Positions 9,812 to 20,581 are shown, counted from the stretch's first letter. The stretch is DNA of 64,000 bases from Megascapheus bottae (GCA_024803745.1 JANJXV010000039.1:10025001-10089000), one strand, 5' to 3'. Notes: generated by a model not told the origin, from the sequence alone. A program made the numbers and translations.

Positions 9812-9875
9812 ACCAACAACAGATGTCCACTCTGACAGTTCTGCCTCTAACTATGCGCAGAAGTCTAGGAGACCA

Positions 9876-9990
9876 GGAAGGAGAAGATGAAGATGAAGAA
9901 GAAGATGATGATGATGTCAAAGAGGAGGAGGAGGAGGAGGAGGAGGAGGAGGAGGAGAAGGAGGAGGAGGAGGAGGAGGAGGAGGAGAGA
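9876..9990. repeat. (GAG)n/(GAA/GAT)n purine tract
   Basis: A trinucleotide tract with about 20 GAG units at 9923-9988, led in by GAAGATGAAGATGAAG. The poly-Glu frame (9586-10047) is its translation. Confidence 0.9.
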
Positions 9991-10505
9991 TTGAGAAGAA
10001 GCAGGTCGGATCTTTGTTCTGAACTTCATCTGACATATTTAGCCTGATCTCGGCACAGGCCCAAGAGTGGATGAGGGACAGATGTTGGCTGCTGTGAGAG
10101 AGAGAGAGCCTTGGGCTGGATGGGGCCTGGAAATATGACCTACACGGCTTGTGCAGCCCTGCGGGCATTCAGCCTCTGTTCCCATGGTCCAGCTTCTTTC
10201 TGGTCCACTGCTTCCTGTGCACCTGGGAGGCCCAAATGGGCTGTTTCTAAACAGGGTGCGTGAACACCTCCTTTCCACTTATGAGCATAGAACCACTCGA
10301 CAGAAACCACCAACAGGTCCAGGCAGAGACTCATTATTTTGGGCTTCATTGAAATGCACAGCAGAGCCTATCTCTAGTACTTTACGTACTAAACTTAACC
10401 ACGGTAATGTATTCAAATCATACCAAATTTATCTAGTCTCAGCATCCTTTATGGTTTTTTTTTTCTCTTCCTCCTCCTCCACTTTTTTTTTTTAATTAAG
10501 AGAGC
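9991..10505. other. Unassigned unique sequence
   Basis: No recognised repeat until a T-rich/TCC-rich run at 10453-10493. Moderately GC-rich. Confidence 0.4.
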
Positions 10506-10728
10506 AGTTGGGTGCTGGTGATACAGCTTGTCTCCCTAGCTACTCAGGATCAAGGTTCCAAGTTCAAAGCCAGCCAGGGCAGGAAAGTCTGCGAGCCTCT
10601 CATCTTCTCATGAACCACCAAAATAGCTGGAGGTGGAGCTGTGGCTCAGTGGTAGAGCACTAGCCTTGGACAAAATAAGTGAGGGGCAGCATCCAGGCTG
10701 TGAGTTCAAGCCCCAGGACTGGCTTCAG
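10506..10728 (+). mobile_element. Composite 7SL/tRNA SINE, full length
   Basis: TTGGGTGCTGGTGATAC start, CTAGCTACTCAGGATC, GTTCAAAGCCAGCC, GTGGCTCAGTGGTAGAGC (A box without the extra A, as in ID) and GAGTTCAAGCCCCAGGAC. Confidence 0.87.
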
Positions 10729-11231
10729 AAATACCCATATCTGTATCTATATAAATGGGGAGAGAGAGAGGGGCGGGGAGAGGGCGCATGACCCCTTTCT
10801 GCCTCTCATCTCCTGGAACACCTGCTACCCTAGCTTTCCCTGGTGGCACCAGCATTTTGGGATCCCTTGGTGCCTTTTCCAACATTGGGTTCCAGCCATC
10901 TTCATTTCTGCCACCTGCCTGTCACAGCAGGGATGTGCATTCTGGGATAGAGTGGTTTCGGGAGCTCAACTGTATCAACCGCTTGACAGAAGGAAGGGGA
11001 AAGCAGAAACTTGGTGATACTTGGGGAAGTGGACAAATATTGTCCATTGGAAAAGAAAGAGGGTAGAGCACAAGAGGAACTTCCCGTGGAGAGCCGACAA
11101 AGCACTCTTCCTTGTGAGCTCTAGCTGTCCTGGCGATTGAGGCTAAATGCACAGGTGGACCAGTTCAGAGGCTGTTAACTATGGGATCCATGTGTGAGCT
11201 TTAGGTAGAGCTCTTCTCTATTATTTATTTA

Positions 11232-11233
<2 letters not shown>
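10729..11233. other. Unassigned unique sequence
   Basis: A short (GA)n at 10759-10770, then about 450 bases without a recognised repeat. Overlapping frames at 10679-11152 on both strands match nothing I know. A TTATTTATTTATTTG run leads into the GT tract. Confidence 0.4.

Positions 11234-11279
<46 letters not shown>
11234..11279. repeat. (GT)n microsatellite at a SINE tail
   Basis: About 22 GT units directly before the 3' end of the reverse-strand SINE at 11280. Confidence 0.95.
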
Positions 11280-11280
<1 letters not shown>

Positions 11281-11493
11281 TTTGTGCCAGTCCAAAGCCT
11301 ACGTGCTGTCCCTTAGTTTTTTCCCACTTGAGATTTGGTTCTCTACTACGTAAGCCATAGCTCCACTTTCAGCATTTTGCTGGTTTATTGGAGACATGAG
11401 TCTCATAAGCTTTCCTGTCCTGGTTGGTTTTGAACTGTGATCCTCAGATCTTAGCCTCCTGAGAAGGTAGGGTGACAGGCGTGAGCCATTGGT
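11280..11493 (-). mobile_element. Composite 7SL/tRNA SINE, B-box side damaged
   Basis: Starts at TGTGCCAGTCCAAAGCC. The usual CTTGAACTCAG is deleted. The rest is intact: GGAGACATGAGTCTCATAAG, TTTTGAACTGTGATCC and GACAGGCGTGAGCC. Confidence 0.83.
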
Positions 11494-11739
11494 GATAAGC
11501 AATAAGCAGGTTTGCTGGGTTTTTTTGGTTTTGTTTTTCCTGAGTCTAAAATCAGCTTCCTTTCTGGCCAGGGACAATTCTGTCCAATCAAGGAAGGAAT
11601 CTTGCCTGCTTACCATTAAATACAAATTTATAATGAAAATTTTGCCTCATGAAGGTGAAACTTTGAGAACAGATTAGAATTCTCAATACCCCCCTCCTCC
11701 CCCCCATGCCCGGCAATCAAATGACCTTCCACTTACCAC

Positions 11740-12320
11740 ATAAAGTATAGATTTAAAGTTAAATGATCCAGCCAGTCATTTAACATTTTCTTAAAGAGTA
11801 ATTTCTTCTGTAACTACCGATATTTACATATGGTTTTCTTCTTTTTTCTCTTTCTTTTGGTATTTACATTTTCAGAATTGAAGAAGAAAAACCCTGACTT
11901 TTTTTTTTTGCAACTGTTTTTTTTTAAATAGCCTTTGTTTATTTTTTAATATGTGGCGTTCCAGACCCTTGCTCTAATGATTTTTTTCACACTGCATTGA
12001 TAATTAAATTCATTCATTTTCCCAGCTGTGCAATCCCTTTAAATATAAAGTTATGGATAATAACACCTCTTCCGCTCAAAGTACAAAGGAGAAAAGGGCA
12101 GGCGTGAAGGGAGAGTCACCGGGGAAGGAAAAAAAAATCTACGTCCTCATTATCATATATCCAGATTTTCTTAATCCTTAAATGATGACCTGGGTTTGTG
12201 ATTTTTATTTTTGGGATCTTGGTGGTGGTGGAAATAATGCATTTCTTTCTATTCCGAAATAAGCAATTAATCTCCTCCTCTCTGATTTTTTTTAAGTGCA
12301 TAATTTGGGGTAGCACGGGT
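11740..12320. promoter_or_regulatory. Candidate conserved non-coding block
   Basis: Unique, AT-rich sequence free of SINEs. It contains TGATAATTAAATTC, CTTTAAATATAAAG (a 14-base palindrome near 12040), GTTATGGATAATAAC and GCAATTAATC. The composition and dense homeodomain/MADS-type cores suggest a distal regulatory element, but this is inference from texture only. T-rich runs at 11899 and 11921 interrupt the left part. Confidence 0.3.
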
Positions 12321-12365
12321 CATCAGAAACATTGAGTGTGTCATTGGTCTGACATGACTGGAGAT

Positions 12366-12369
12366 TGTG

Positions 12370-12418
<49 letters not shown>
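12366..12418. repeat. (GT)n microsatellite
   Basis: About 25 GT units in unique sequence. No SINE is attached. Confidence 0.95.
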
Positions 12419-12419
<1 letters not shown>

Positions 12420-13215
12420 CTGTTGGTTCCAAACTATCGTCTACCCAGCAAGGCAGGGAAAAGAAGCCGAGATATTTGCCAACACAGAAGGAAGCCTGTA
12501 AAAATGGGTAAAGATGGGTAGAAATGTGAAGCGAAGATGAAGAGAGAGGTTTCTAAGGAAGAGGTGAGGGCAACTTTCTCATCGGCCCATTTGCTTGCAG
12601 CTTGCCGTAATTTCATAGATAATATAAGGACTTGCTTCTTTCTTTTTCTTTTCTTTTTTCTAAATCCTCCACATATTAATTGACTTGAAGGTGTTTCTGT
12701 TTTAATTATCCACACACCAGGTCACAGTCTCTTCCTCTGACTATTGACTATGTTGCATTTATCTGTGACGATAACCATTTGAAACCCTCTCCCTCTACCT
12801 CCCTTCCCCAAAATGTCCCCATCTAGGTGACACAAGGATTTGGTTTCATGTCACTGCCAGTCTGGCTGCAAGCTCCAGCAGACTCTGCAGATGCCTGGAA
12901 AGCACTGGCTGAGCCAACCACTCCCCGCACCAGACAAATTCTCACCAAAGCTCAGAAGGGAGCTTTTGTCAGGGGTCTGTAAAGAGGGACCCGGGTGTGG
13001 GGGGACCCTGGACAGGGGAGTCCACAGCCCCCTTTGCTTTTCTCACTGAAATCAGGAGGGGACAGAGGAGCTCTTGAGCAAATGGATTCACACCAGGGCT
13101 CTGAGGCCACATTGCAAGACATGAAAATCCATTCGGAGAAACATGAGGGTTTGATTCTTGCAGTGAGCTCCACGTGCAGATGTTAGCAAGGGAAAAAAGA
13201 AGAGGCCAGGAAGAC
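12419..13215. other. Unassigned unique sequence
   Basis: No recognised repeat. The 12480-12720 part is balanced to AT-rich and could be conserved. The 12840-13190 part is more GC-rich, and its short frames on both strands show no recognisable protein. Confidence 0.35.
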
Positions 13216-14500
13216 ACACATATGTATGTAGCATGCAATATATAAACACATTTATTGTTTTAACCATGTTTCCTATCTATTTAATATGCTTGTCAAAACC
13301 TAAAGCAAATATGTGTAACATCTAAAAAGAATAATATCCACTTAAACACATTCCCTTGAATAGATTTACATGCATCTATGAATGTAAACAGCGTATTGTA
13401 TAGAAAAGACTAATCTGTACACTTCAATACATGTATTTATGTGTATTTACAGTGGTATGTTAATATATTCAATACCTAAAGAGAACAATATATTCTTAGA
13501 TGCATCTATTTTAATATATTTTGATGTTTATCTATATATGAATGCAAAAATATAAAATATATGAAGACTAATATGTGTATTTAAATACATATATTGAAAT
13601 ATATTAAATAAAATGAAAATAAAAATATTTATATCTATGGGATACCTATATACTAATGTCAGTAAATATACAGTCTAAAAATATACACTTAATTACAGCT
13701 AATATAGTTTTACTTATATCTGCATATGAACATGGATAATTATATATATAAAGATTAATATGTGTACTTAAATGTATATACTTAAATGCATGTCTACGTA
13801 CTTATAAATACTATATAAAAATACACACATAAGTATATCTGCTTTAAGATGTTTTATTTATGTTTATGTGTGAAAGTAAAGTAGATATACTACATAGACT
13901 ATGATGTATACTTAATGCATGTATTTAAATTTATTAAATAAAATGAATTACAAAGATATTTATATTTGGTTAATATCTATTTGTAAACACATACATTGTA
14001 ACATAAAAATCATTTATTATTAAATACATCACATTAACATTTATTTTTATATCTATGTTTGAATATAAACAAATACAAAACATGTAAGACATATGTGTAC
14101 TTAAATGCATATATTTAAATATAAGTATTTGATAGCTATATCAATATATATCTAGAAAGAATAATATGTACCTAATACATCTATTTTAAAATAGTTATAT
14201 CTCTGCATAAATGTGATAAATCTGTAATGTATGAAACAATCATTGGCAGATGGACATATGTAAATAGATCCATACTTATCTAATATCTAGGTATAAGTAT
14301 GTAATACATAAAACAAAAATGTATTTTTAAATTCATATATTTAAATATATGTACATTTGCATGCATTCAACACCCAATCTACAAATATAAATAAATATAT
14401 AAAGGGAACAACATACACACTTAAGTATGTGTAATAATATCTACATTTAATTAAATTATGTGTAATAATATCTACACTTAATTAAATTACATATTTACCT
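13216..14500. repeat. AT-rich degenerate tandem array, about 1.3 kb
   Basis: A motif close to ACTAATATGTGTACTTAAAT followed by GCATATATTTAAAT recurs in diverged form near 13329, 13409, 13484, 13567, 13752, 13899, 14089, 14158, 14310 and 14407. Spacings are about 70-95 bases or twice that. A second recurring motif (TATATCTATGTATGAATAT-like) lies near 13373, 13530, 13716, 13861, 14050, 14197 and 14284. This indicates an old minisatellite with a basic unit near 75-90 bases, now heavily mutated. The edges are soft. Confidence 0.7.
14427..14488 (+). repeat. 31-base direct duplication
   Basis: Two nearly identical copies (TATGTGTAATAATATCTACA, then T/C variants and TTAATTAAAT), the second starting at 14458. 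It is much younger than the array it ends. Confidence 0.88.
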
Positions 14501-14506
14501 TACCGG

Positions 14507-14585
14507 GACATGGCAAGGCATATACCTGTGACCCTGGCACTTGGGGTAGCCAGGGGCTCTAGAGTGAGACCCTGTCTTAAAAAAG
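14507..14585 (+). mobile_element. B1-like 7SL monomer
   Basis: CATGGCAAGGCATATACC, CCTGGCACTTGGGGTAGC and AGAGTGAGACCCTGTCTTA followed by A6. The ending is the classic B1/7SL type, not the family ending GAGACTCTTATCTCC. It is therefore a separate, apparently monomeric 7SL element. Confidence 0.65.
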
Positions 14586-14602
14586 TAAAAGCAGCAGCAT
14601 CA

Positions 14603-14791
14603 GATACTGATGGCTCTTGCCTGTCACCCTAGTGACTTAGGAAGTTGAGATGTGAGGATGGTGGTTCCAAGCCAGTCGAAGCAGGATTGTCACTTTGTGT
14701 CACCAAAAAGAAAGCCCAAAGTGGAGCTGTGACTCAGAGGTAGAGTGCCAGTCTTGAGCACAAAAACTAAGGGTCAGTGGCCCAATTACTG
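14603..14791 (+). mobile_element. Composite 7SL/tRNA SINE
   Basis: ACTGATGGCTCTTGCCTG, GGTTCCAAGCCAG, GTGACTCAGAGGTAGAGTGCC. The B-box end is degraded (GGCCCAATTACTGGC). Confidence 0.8.

Positions 14792-14793
<2 letters not shown>

Positions 14794-14837
<44 letters not shown>
14794..14837. repeat. (CA)n microsatellite at a SINE tail
   Basis: About 20 CA units immediately downstream of the forward SINE at 14603. Confidence 0.95.
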
Positions 14838-15218
14838 AGGGCTAATGGAATGTGTCCTTCTCCTAGGGGCACCCCACACTCTTACTGTGGGAGAGGCTGG
14901 GAGACACCAGGCCCCGCCAGGCTGATTCGGCTTGGGAATGCCCTGACCTTTTCCTCAGCTTGACAGGTCTGTCTATTTCAGGTTGCACCTGCCATGGAAT
15001 GAAGGAGATGAATGAAGGTTTTTTTTGTAGTATTTCCCAGAATCCTTCGAGAAGCACTTTACCTCCCAGGCACAGAATGCAGATTGAGGAGGGGGCAACT
15101 TACCCATATAAACCATACACGCATAGGTATTTAATTGTGTATAGATGAACATACAAGTTTCTTTTTTTAATATAGGAGACGGGGTTAACTTGGATCTTCA
15201 GATATGTAAAAGAAATAT
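14838..15218. other. Unassigned unique sequence
   Basis: About 380 bases with no recognised repeat. A T8 run lies near 15019. Confidence 0.4.
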
Positions 15219-15446
15219 CACCTGGGTACTGGTGGCTCCCGCCTATAATCCTAACTATTCAGGAGACTGAGATCTGAAGACTGCAGTTCCAAGCCAGCAC
15301 AGAAAGGAAAGTCTCTGAGGCTCTGATCACCAGAAAGCTGGAGGTGCAGCTGTGGCTTAAAGTGGTAGAGCACTAGCCTTGAGCACAAATGCTCAGGGAC
15401 AGGACCCAGGCTCCCAAGAGCAAAAAGCAAAAAAAGAAAAAAAACC
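15219..15446 (+). mobile_element. Composite 7SL/tRNA SINE
   Basis: ACCTGGGTACTGGTGGCTC, TAACTATTCAGGAGACTGAG, GCTGTGGCTTAAAGTGGTAG and GCTCAGGGACAGGACC. The B box is replaced by CCCAAGAGCAAAAAGC. A-rich tail. Confidence 0.85.
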
Positions 15447-15477
15447 AAACTAAAAACAAAATGGAAAGCAATATAAG

Positions 15478-15543
15478 GGGCTGGGCAGGGCCTTCCTCCA
15501 ATATGCTTGCCTACCTAGCAAGCACCAGACCCTGAGTTCAGTG
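15478..15543 (+). mobile_element. ID-like tRNA-derived monomer
   Basis: GGGGCTGGGCAGGGCC, GCTTGCCTACCTAGCAAGC and CAGACCCTGAGTTCAG match the ID plan (…GCTTGCCTAGCAAGC…CCTGGGTTCR…). The A box is lost. Confidence 0.6.
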
Positions 15544-16131
15544 AAGTATTGCTGATTCTGGAGTGTTTACAGAAGTTTTTGAGTGTGTGTGTGTGTGTTG
15601 GGGGGAAGATTGGAAATTCTTGGGACACTGAATTCTTTACAAACCTCCCTGCCTCTGCCAAGGCTGATTCTGTCCTGGTGTCAGTTGGGACACCAACTGT
15701 GTCTGTGATTACTATTCCTGCCTGGTACCAAAGGAAAGCCCACTTTCACATTTCCATCCCAGCCCCTCCTTCTCTCCCTTCCCCCCATCATCCACCATGT
15801 TGACTTGATGTCTGGATGAGAGAGATTTATGATCAATTCTTTCTCTTCTCTACATATCCAGTCTAGTATATGGCCAGCTAGTGTGTGGCTGGCTCTTGCA
15901 AATAAAGCATATTTGTTGGGTGTTTTGACAAGCAACCTGAGCTGGGAGATGGGAAAAAAAAAAACAAAACCAAGAAAAAACAATGAGGAATACTACCTCA
16001 TCTTGATCTTGCCAATCGGAAGCCACTTTCTCAACCAGCTGAAATCCCATAGCTTCTTCCACTCTCCCCATCGGATTGTCTGGAGTTCAGATCTTCCAAG
16101 CCATGCTATAGTTATTTGATGTATACATTGA
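15544..16131. other. Unassigned unique sequence
   Basis: A short (GT)n at 15581-15598 and a C-rich run near 15780. Otherwise unique. The 15829-16119 frame has no recognisable protein. Confidence 0.4.
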
Positions 16132-16349
16132 TACCTAGCTGGTGAGGTGGCTCATGCCTGTAATCCCAGCTACTCAAGAGGCTGAACTCTGAGGATCAAG
16201 ATTCAAAGCCAGTCAGGGCACGAAATTCTGTGAGACTCTTATCTCCAGTGAATCACCAAAAAAGCTAGAAGTAGAGCTGTGGCTCAAGTGGTAGAGTGCT
16301 AGAGACAGTACTCAGGCACTGAGTTCAAGCCCCAGTACCGGTACCCGCC
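16132..16349 (+). mobile_element. Composite 7SL/tRNA SINE
   Basis: CTCATGCCTGTAATCCCAGC is close to the Alu/B1 consensus. GATTCAAAGCCAGTCAGG and CTCAAGTGGTAGAGTGC follow. The segment normally between the A box and CAGGCACTGAG is shortened. Ends in a C10 run. Confidence 0.87.
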
Positions 16350-16454
16350 CCCCCCCCGTTTTTGATCTATAAAGAGACTCTGATTTTATCAGAGCTCTCC
16401 ACACCCAATCTGTGTGTATGGGTTTTTTTGTTCTTCTTCCTTTTTTTTTTTTTT

Positions 16455-16835
16455 TTGCAGTTTAGTATAACTGCAAGAACAGTAAGAATGATGCTAGCAT
16501 GCATTAACTTTGCTGTTCACACCTGCAATTTCTCCCCAGCCAGATGTGGGGTTAACGGGACCACCTCAGGTTCTTGCCAGCTTTCTTTAGAAGAACGGAG
16601 AAAAATCCAAGATCCTGCCTCAGAAATTACCTTCCTGATAGTAAAATCCACATGCACGAAATGGATAAAAATAGATGTCTTTGAAATGCCAGGGAAGAGA
16701 TTTGGAAGCGCGTTGGCACAGGACAAACCTGCACAGGTTCTTCTTATGTTAATAAATATTCATTTTTTTTCCTTTGGAGAAGAGTCCAAAACTAAGCAGA
16801 AATACTTCCCCGTATTGCAGAAGTAAGATCTATTT
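16455..16835. promoter_or_regulatory. Candidate conserved non-coding block
   Basis: Unique sequence after a T-rich run, with GCTAGCATGCATTAAC, GGTTAACGGGACC, ATAAAAATAGATGTC and GTTAATAAATATTCA. A 154-codon forward frame (16362-16826) crosses it, but it starts inside the SINE flank and a poly-Phe run and shows no domain. A regulatory or structural role is inference. Confidence 0.3.
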
Positions 16836-17574
16836 CTATAGCAAGAATTTGGGAGTCTTAAGTACCAGGTACTTCTTTTCTAGAAATGTAATTCTTAACC
16901 TTTTAAACCTTTAGTAGGAGTGATTGTTTGAGGGGACAGATGCTAAGAAAAGTCAGGTATAAAATGGTAGTTTCTCTTTTTCTTTCTTTCTTTTCTTTTT
17001 TTGGGGATATGCAGGGGGAAAAAAAGCCTTCATTCAATATTGATTATGCTTTGATACAGTTCTATCAAGAGCAAGTCAGGATGATTCTATAAAAGGTGGA
17101 TAAATGTCATTTTCTTTTTTTTTTCTTCTGGGGGGGTTGGCTAGAAAAGTCAATCTTTTACAGGGCTCATTTCCCTTCAAAATCTGCCCACAGGCTGCCT
17201 GAATTCTCTAAGAAACATACAGCAAGTTCGTGCTGAAATGATTCTTCCTAAGATGTCTGTAGGGGAAAGGATGTTACCTATTATTTTCAAAACCTGCTTT
17301 CCACTTCTGCTCAATTTAGAGAATTTGGGAAGTTTGGAAGATCAATCAATCAATCAATTAATTTTAGAAAACCATCCTGAAAGGAATTTTCTTTCATTTG
17401 ACAATGAATAACTTTGTAATCAGGGAAAAAAAAGGCAAAAAGGCATGGTCATTCTAAGAAATAGTTAAAAATCAAACCAGAAGATATATGGAAGAATAAT
17501 GCATTTGACTTAAGTGCATCCAAAAGACAAAAAATGAGAGAGCGAGCGAGTGAGCGAGAGAAAGAGAGAGAGCG
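16836..17574. other. Unassigned unique sequence
   Basis: Contains T/C-rich patches (16975-17001, 17110-17130), an (ATCA)n run at 17340-17358 and a (GA/GC)n purine-rich run at 17534-17575. No mobile element recognised. Confidence 0.35.
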
Positions 17575-17575
17575 C

Positions 17576-17890
17576 GATTATTTATTTGCAGCTGTTTCCA
17601 AAGAGTTTGGGCTCTTTCATTCCTTTGCATCATCTCGATAAAATTAGGTCAAAGAAATGTTCATTTGAAAACAGTGCTTTGTCATATTATCTACAACACA
17701 TGTCTAGCAAATTTATGAATCCAGCATTCATCCGAGTTCCAAACCCTAATGAATGGTTGAGACAGCATTGTCATCAATTTTCCGCAGGTGCAGCTGAGGC
17801 AATCAGTCAATTCAATCAAAAGCCTCCGTCAACTTGCGTGGCGCTGTCATTTTTTAACATTGGAATTGCTGAAATTAACCGAAAAGAAAA
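17576..17890. promoter_or_regulatory. Candidate conserved non-coding block with paired E-boxes
   Basis: A unique, evenly composed block. At 17785-17796 two E-boxes stand back to back (CAGGTG then CAGCTG). AATCAGTCAATTCAATCAA and GGCGCTGTCATT (TGIF/MEIS-like TGTCA) follow within 60 bases. This arrangement is common in developmental enhancers. Function is inferred. Confidence 0.4.
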
Positions 17891-18012
17891 CACACACACA
17901 CAAAAACCCCTTCCCTCGCATGTCTTTACCCCAGTTCGCCTTTAGGTGGTGCCTTTGAGCAACTCTTTGCCACCCAGCTGCACTCGCAAGCAAGCTCTCT
18001 GCCAACATTCCT

Positions 18013-18067
18013 TTATTATTGTTATTATTATTATTATTACTACTACTATTATTTTTTTTAAAAAAAA
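18013..18067. repeat. (ATT/ACT)n and T/A-run microsatellite
   Basis: About 13 ATT/ACT triplets, then T8 A8. Confidence 0.85.
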
Positions 18068-18084
18068 GAAAACTATACGAACAT

Positions 18085-18360
18085 AATATTTCTTTGGTGA
18101 TATTATGGTAGAATTTCACAGCGTGTTTTAACACACATTGCAATAATCTCTTAAGGGTACCCCCCAAAACCCCCCCCCCCCCAAAACCATCACCACCACC
18201 AACCAGAAATCCAAGTACATCACGCAAAGGAGTTATTGAAAGTGAATTGATTTGCTGGGTGTCGATGCACCACGGATCTTGGCTTGCTAATGCAATTGTC
18301 TTCGGGGCTCTGCACTTCTTTGCCCTTCTAGCAGGGAGATTGTAAAGGATCATAAACTCA
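18085..18360. promoter_or_regulatory. Candidate conserved non-coding block
   Basis: Unique sequence on both sides of a C-rich run at 18160-18182. Right part: CATCACGCAAAGGAG, AGTGAATTGATTTGC, TTGCTAATGCAATTGTC. It lies about 200 bases beyond the previous block, so the two may be one element split by microsatellites. Confidence 0.3.
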
Positions 18361-19110
18361 ACTTGGTAGATATCATTTCACAGGTTCTTAGATTCTTTCA
18401 TGTCCTCTGATTCACCCATGCACTATTGAGTGGGGTCTTTGGCAAGCTTAGGTAGAGACTGGGTTTGTTTTTAATTGTTCTGTGGAAAAGGCCATGCTTT
18501 CCTGTAATACAGATGGGTGAACTGTAATCCTATTATAACTTTTTAGGCCCTTTCTTCCCCCAAAGGGTTAATAGCAGTTTCAAACCCTGCCCCATAGGGT
18601 CACAGCCAGAGAAAAAGTGGAAGATTCCAGAGTTACTCTGCATATGCCAAAAGACCAGAGACTGCAGCCTCTGCTTCTCTGAGAGTCCTACTGGGGTGTT
18701 CCTAAATCTTTAAAATATATGAACCCACACAGGAAGCGTTCCCATCCCTTCATTCTATGATGAATAGAGTTAACCTTTGTAGTTTGCCAAAAGTCAGTAA
18801 GTTTTTCTTTCCCATTTGTTACAATTGAGAACCAGGAATAGAAAAGCAGGTAAAGCTCAAATCGTATCATTCCCTAGAAAGGCAAAGTCAAAGTTCAGCA
18901 AAATAAAACACCCCAGGAAGCTCAGGCTTGGGCAGGGTAGGGGAGGGGGGAGGGGAAAGGGTGGCAGACAAATGAAGAGGGCGAAAAGTTGGGGGGGTGG
19001 GATGTAGTTAAAGAATCCAAAGGATATCCTACAAAATTGCAGGAAGAGTGAGAGAAGGGGTGGGTAGGGAAGGGACAGAAGTGCTCCGACTTATTAAACT
19101 GGTTTGAAAA
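18361..19110. other. Unassigned unique sequence
   Basis: No recognised repeat. G-rich purine stretch at 18928-19003 (GGGGAGGGGGGAGGGG) could form a G-quadruplex. Confidence 0.35.
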
Positions 19111-19112
19111 CA

Positions 19113-19158
<46 letters not shown>
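19111..19158. repeat. (CA)n microsatellite
   Basis: About 23 CA units in unique sequence. Confidence 0.95.
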
Positions 19159-19910
19159 TTCGGTGTCTTTCCTTTGCAGACATCACAGATGGTCTTTTTT
19201 GCCCATCCTGTACTTTCTGTGGCTTCATTAAAACCATCCCCATCTTCATTCTCATCATTATAATCACTTGTAGGCTCCAGAGTGGAAATTCCAGGGCAGC
19301 TAATAAAAATGTATTTTTTTCTCCCCCAAATAACTTGTTATGTCACTTTGCAAATAGCTTGGATGTAAGCAGTCTTGGCTGTGTAAAACTGAAGGCATCT
19401 CTTCCTGTCATCTCTACCTACGTTTAGGGGACCTTCACTGAAAGCACAATTAGGGGCTGGCGAGGGTGGGTAGCTAGAGGATATTTGAATGTCTGTGTGT
19501 TGCATGGCAGCTAAGGAGAAGGGGTAAAATGGAGGGGGGGGCTGTGGTCATCTGTGAATTGAGAACAGAGCTCTAACAGCTCCCACCTTTTAAGCACTTG
19601 ATAAAAACAAAACAAAACAACAACAAAATCCTACTGCACTTGGGAGGTGGGGACTGCAGAACCTCTGGAGGGTGGCTTTTCCACGGAGAAATAAAGATTA
19701 TTACAGAGCACGGGCGAGAGAAAGCCGAAGTCCTCTCTCCACGGCAGAGGTTGAAGTTAAATGGTCCTGTCTCTTCTTTTCTTGTTTATGTCACTTGGCA
19801 AACGATACCCTGAAATGCACCATTACAGATTCCTCTTAGTTTATTCCAACAGAACTAACCTAGTCATCTTGCATTTCAGAGATTCCTAATTTCCTACAAG
19901 GCCTAGGAAA
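19159..19910. other. Unique sequence, possibly conserved
   Basis: The 19180-19430 part (CATCATTATAATCACTTG, GCAGCTAATAAAAATG, GTTATGTCACTTTGCAAATAGC) has the look of conserved non-coding DNA. 19440-19910 is unassigned, with an A/C-rich (CAAAA)n run at 19604-19625. Confidence 0.3.
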
Positions 19911-19916
19911 CAGATT

Positions 19917-19962
<46 letters not shown>

Positions 19963-20240
19963 CCTTGCTTCCCTCCTTTCTCTCTCTCTTTTTCTTTTCC
20001 TCTTTTTTCCTTCCTTCCTTCCTTCCTTCCTTCCTTCCTTCCTTCCTTCCTTCCTTCCTTCCTTCCTTCCTTCCTTCCTCTCATTCCATTCTCCCTCCCT
20101 TTCTTCTCTTTCTTTCCTCTGTCCCTCCCTCCTTCCCTCTCTCCCTCCAATCTCTCATTTCCTCCCTCTTTTATCTTTTTCTTTTCCTCTCTTTCTTTCC
20201 TCCCTCCTCTCCTTTCCTTTTTTTCTCTTTCTTTTTTTAA
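19911..20240. repeat. Long pyrimidine-rich tract with (CT)n and (TTCC)n
   Basis: C10, (CT)n at 19927-19959, then (TTCC)n at about 20009-20078 and mixed CT to 20237. An uninterrupted pyrimidine run spans about 19968-20082. Frames on both strands (poly-Leu/Pro/Ser; Lys/Glu/Gly/Arg) are its translations. Confidence 0.95.
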
Positions 20241-20545
20241 AAAGATTAACCAAATACAAAACCATTTGACTTGCATTCGCTCGTAAGGTACACATAGGTC
20301 TAATAATAAAAAGTGAAGTGAAACCTGGTATCCATAAATCAAACAAATGGATGCATTCCCCCCCCACCACATAGATGTCAAAATCACACATTGTCGCTGG
20401 CTTCATGTTAAAGGCGGCGGTTCGTACTGTGCATGTTTTAATAGAATACTGTGCTTGCCTTTCAATTCCTCTTTGTTTTCTAGAGAAGACAAACATTTCC
20501 CATATTTGATTTATTTTCCTTTCTCTTCCCATCTAAAAGAGGATT
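20241..20545. promoter_or_regulatory. Candidate conserved non-coding block
   Basis: Unique sequence with GACTTGCATTCGCTCG, CTAATAATAAAAAGTG, CACACATTGTCGCTGG and CATATTTGATTTATTTTCC. One C run at 20360 interrupts it. Confidence 0.3.
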
Positions 20546-20552
20546 TCTCATT

Positions 20553-20581
20553 TTGTTGTTGTTGTTGTTGTTGTTGTTGTG
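20553..20581. repeat. (TTG)n microsatellite
   Basis: About nine TTG units. Confidence 0.9.

Noticed and set aside
9586..10047. 153-codon acidic (poly-Glu/Asp) frame
   Set aside because: It is the translation of GAG, GAA and GAT repeats.
10641..10660. tRNA gene suspected from A-box and B-box words
   Set aside because: A/B-box pairs occur in every SINE copy. No cloverleaf with acceptor pairing is present, so these are SINE promoters, not tRNA genes.
16362..16826. 154-codon forward frame over a unique block
   Set aside because: It starts at a SINE edge, passes a poly-Phe run and has no recognisable domain. The block is better explained as non-coding.
17550..18353. Two opposing frames of 131 and 168 codons
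   Set aside because: They overlap on opposite strands and include poly-Asn and poly-Gly runs from microsatellites. No protein likeness.
19860..20387. 175-codon Lys/Glu/Gly/Arg frame
   Set aside because: Translation of the long CT/TTCC pyrimidine tract on the opposite strand.
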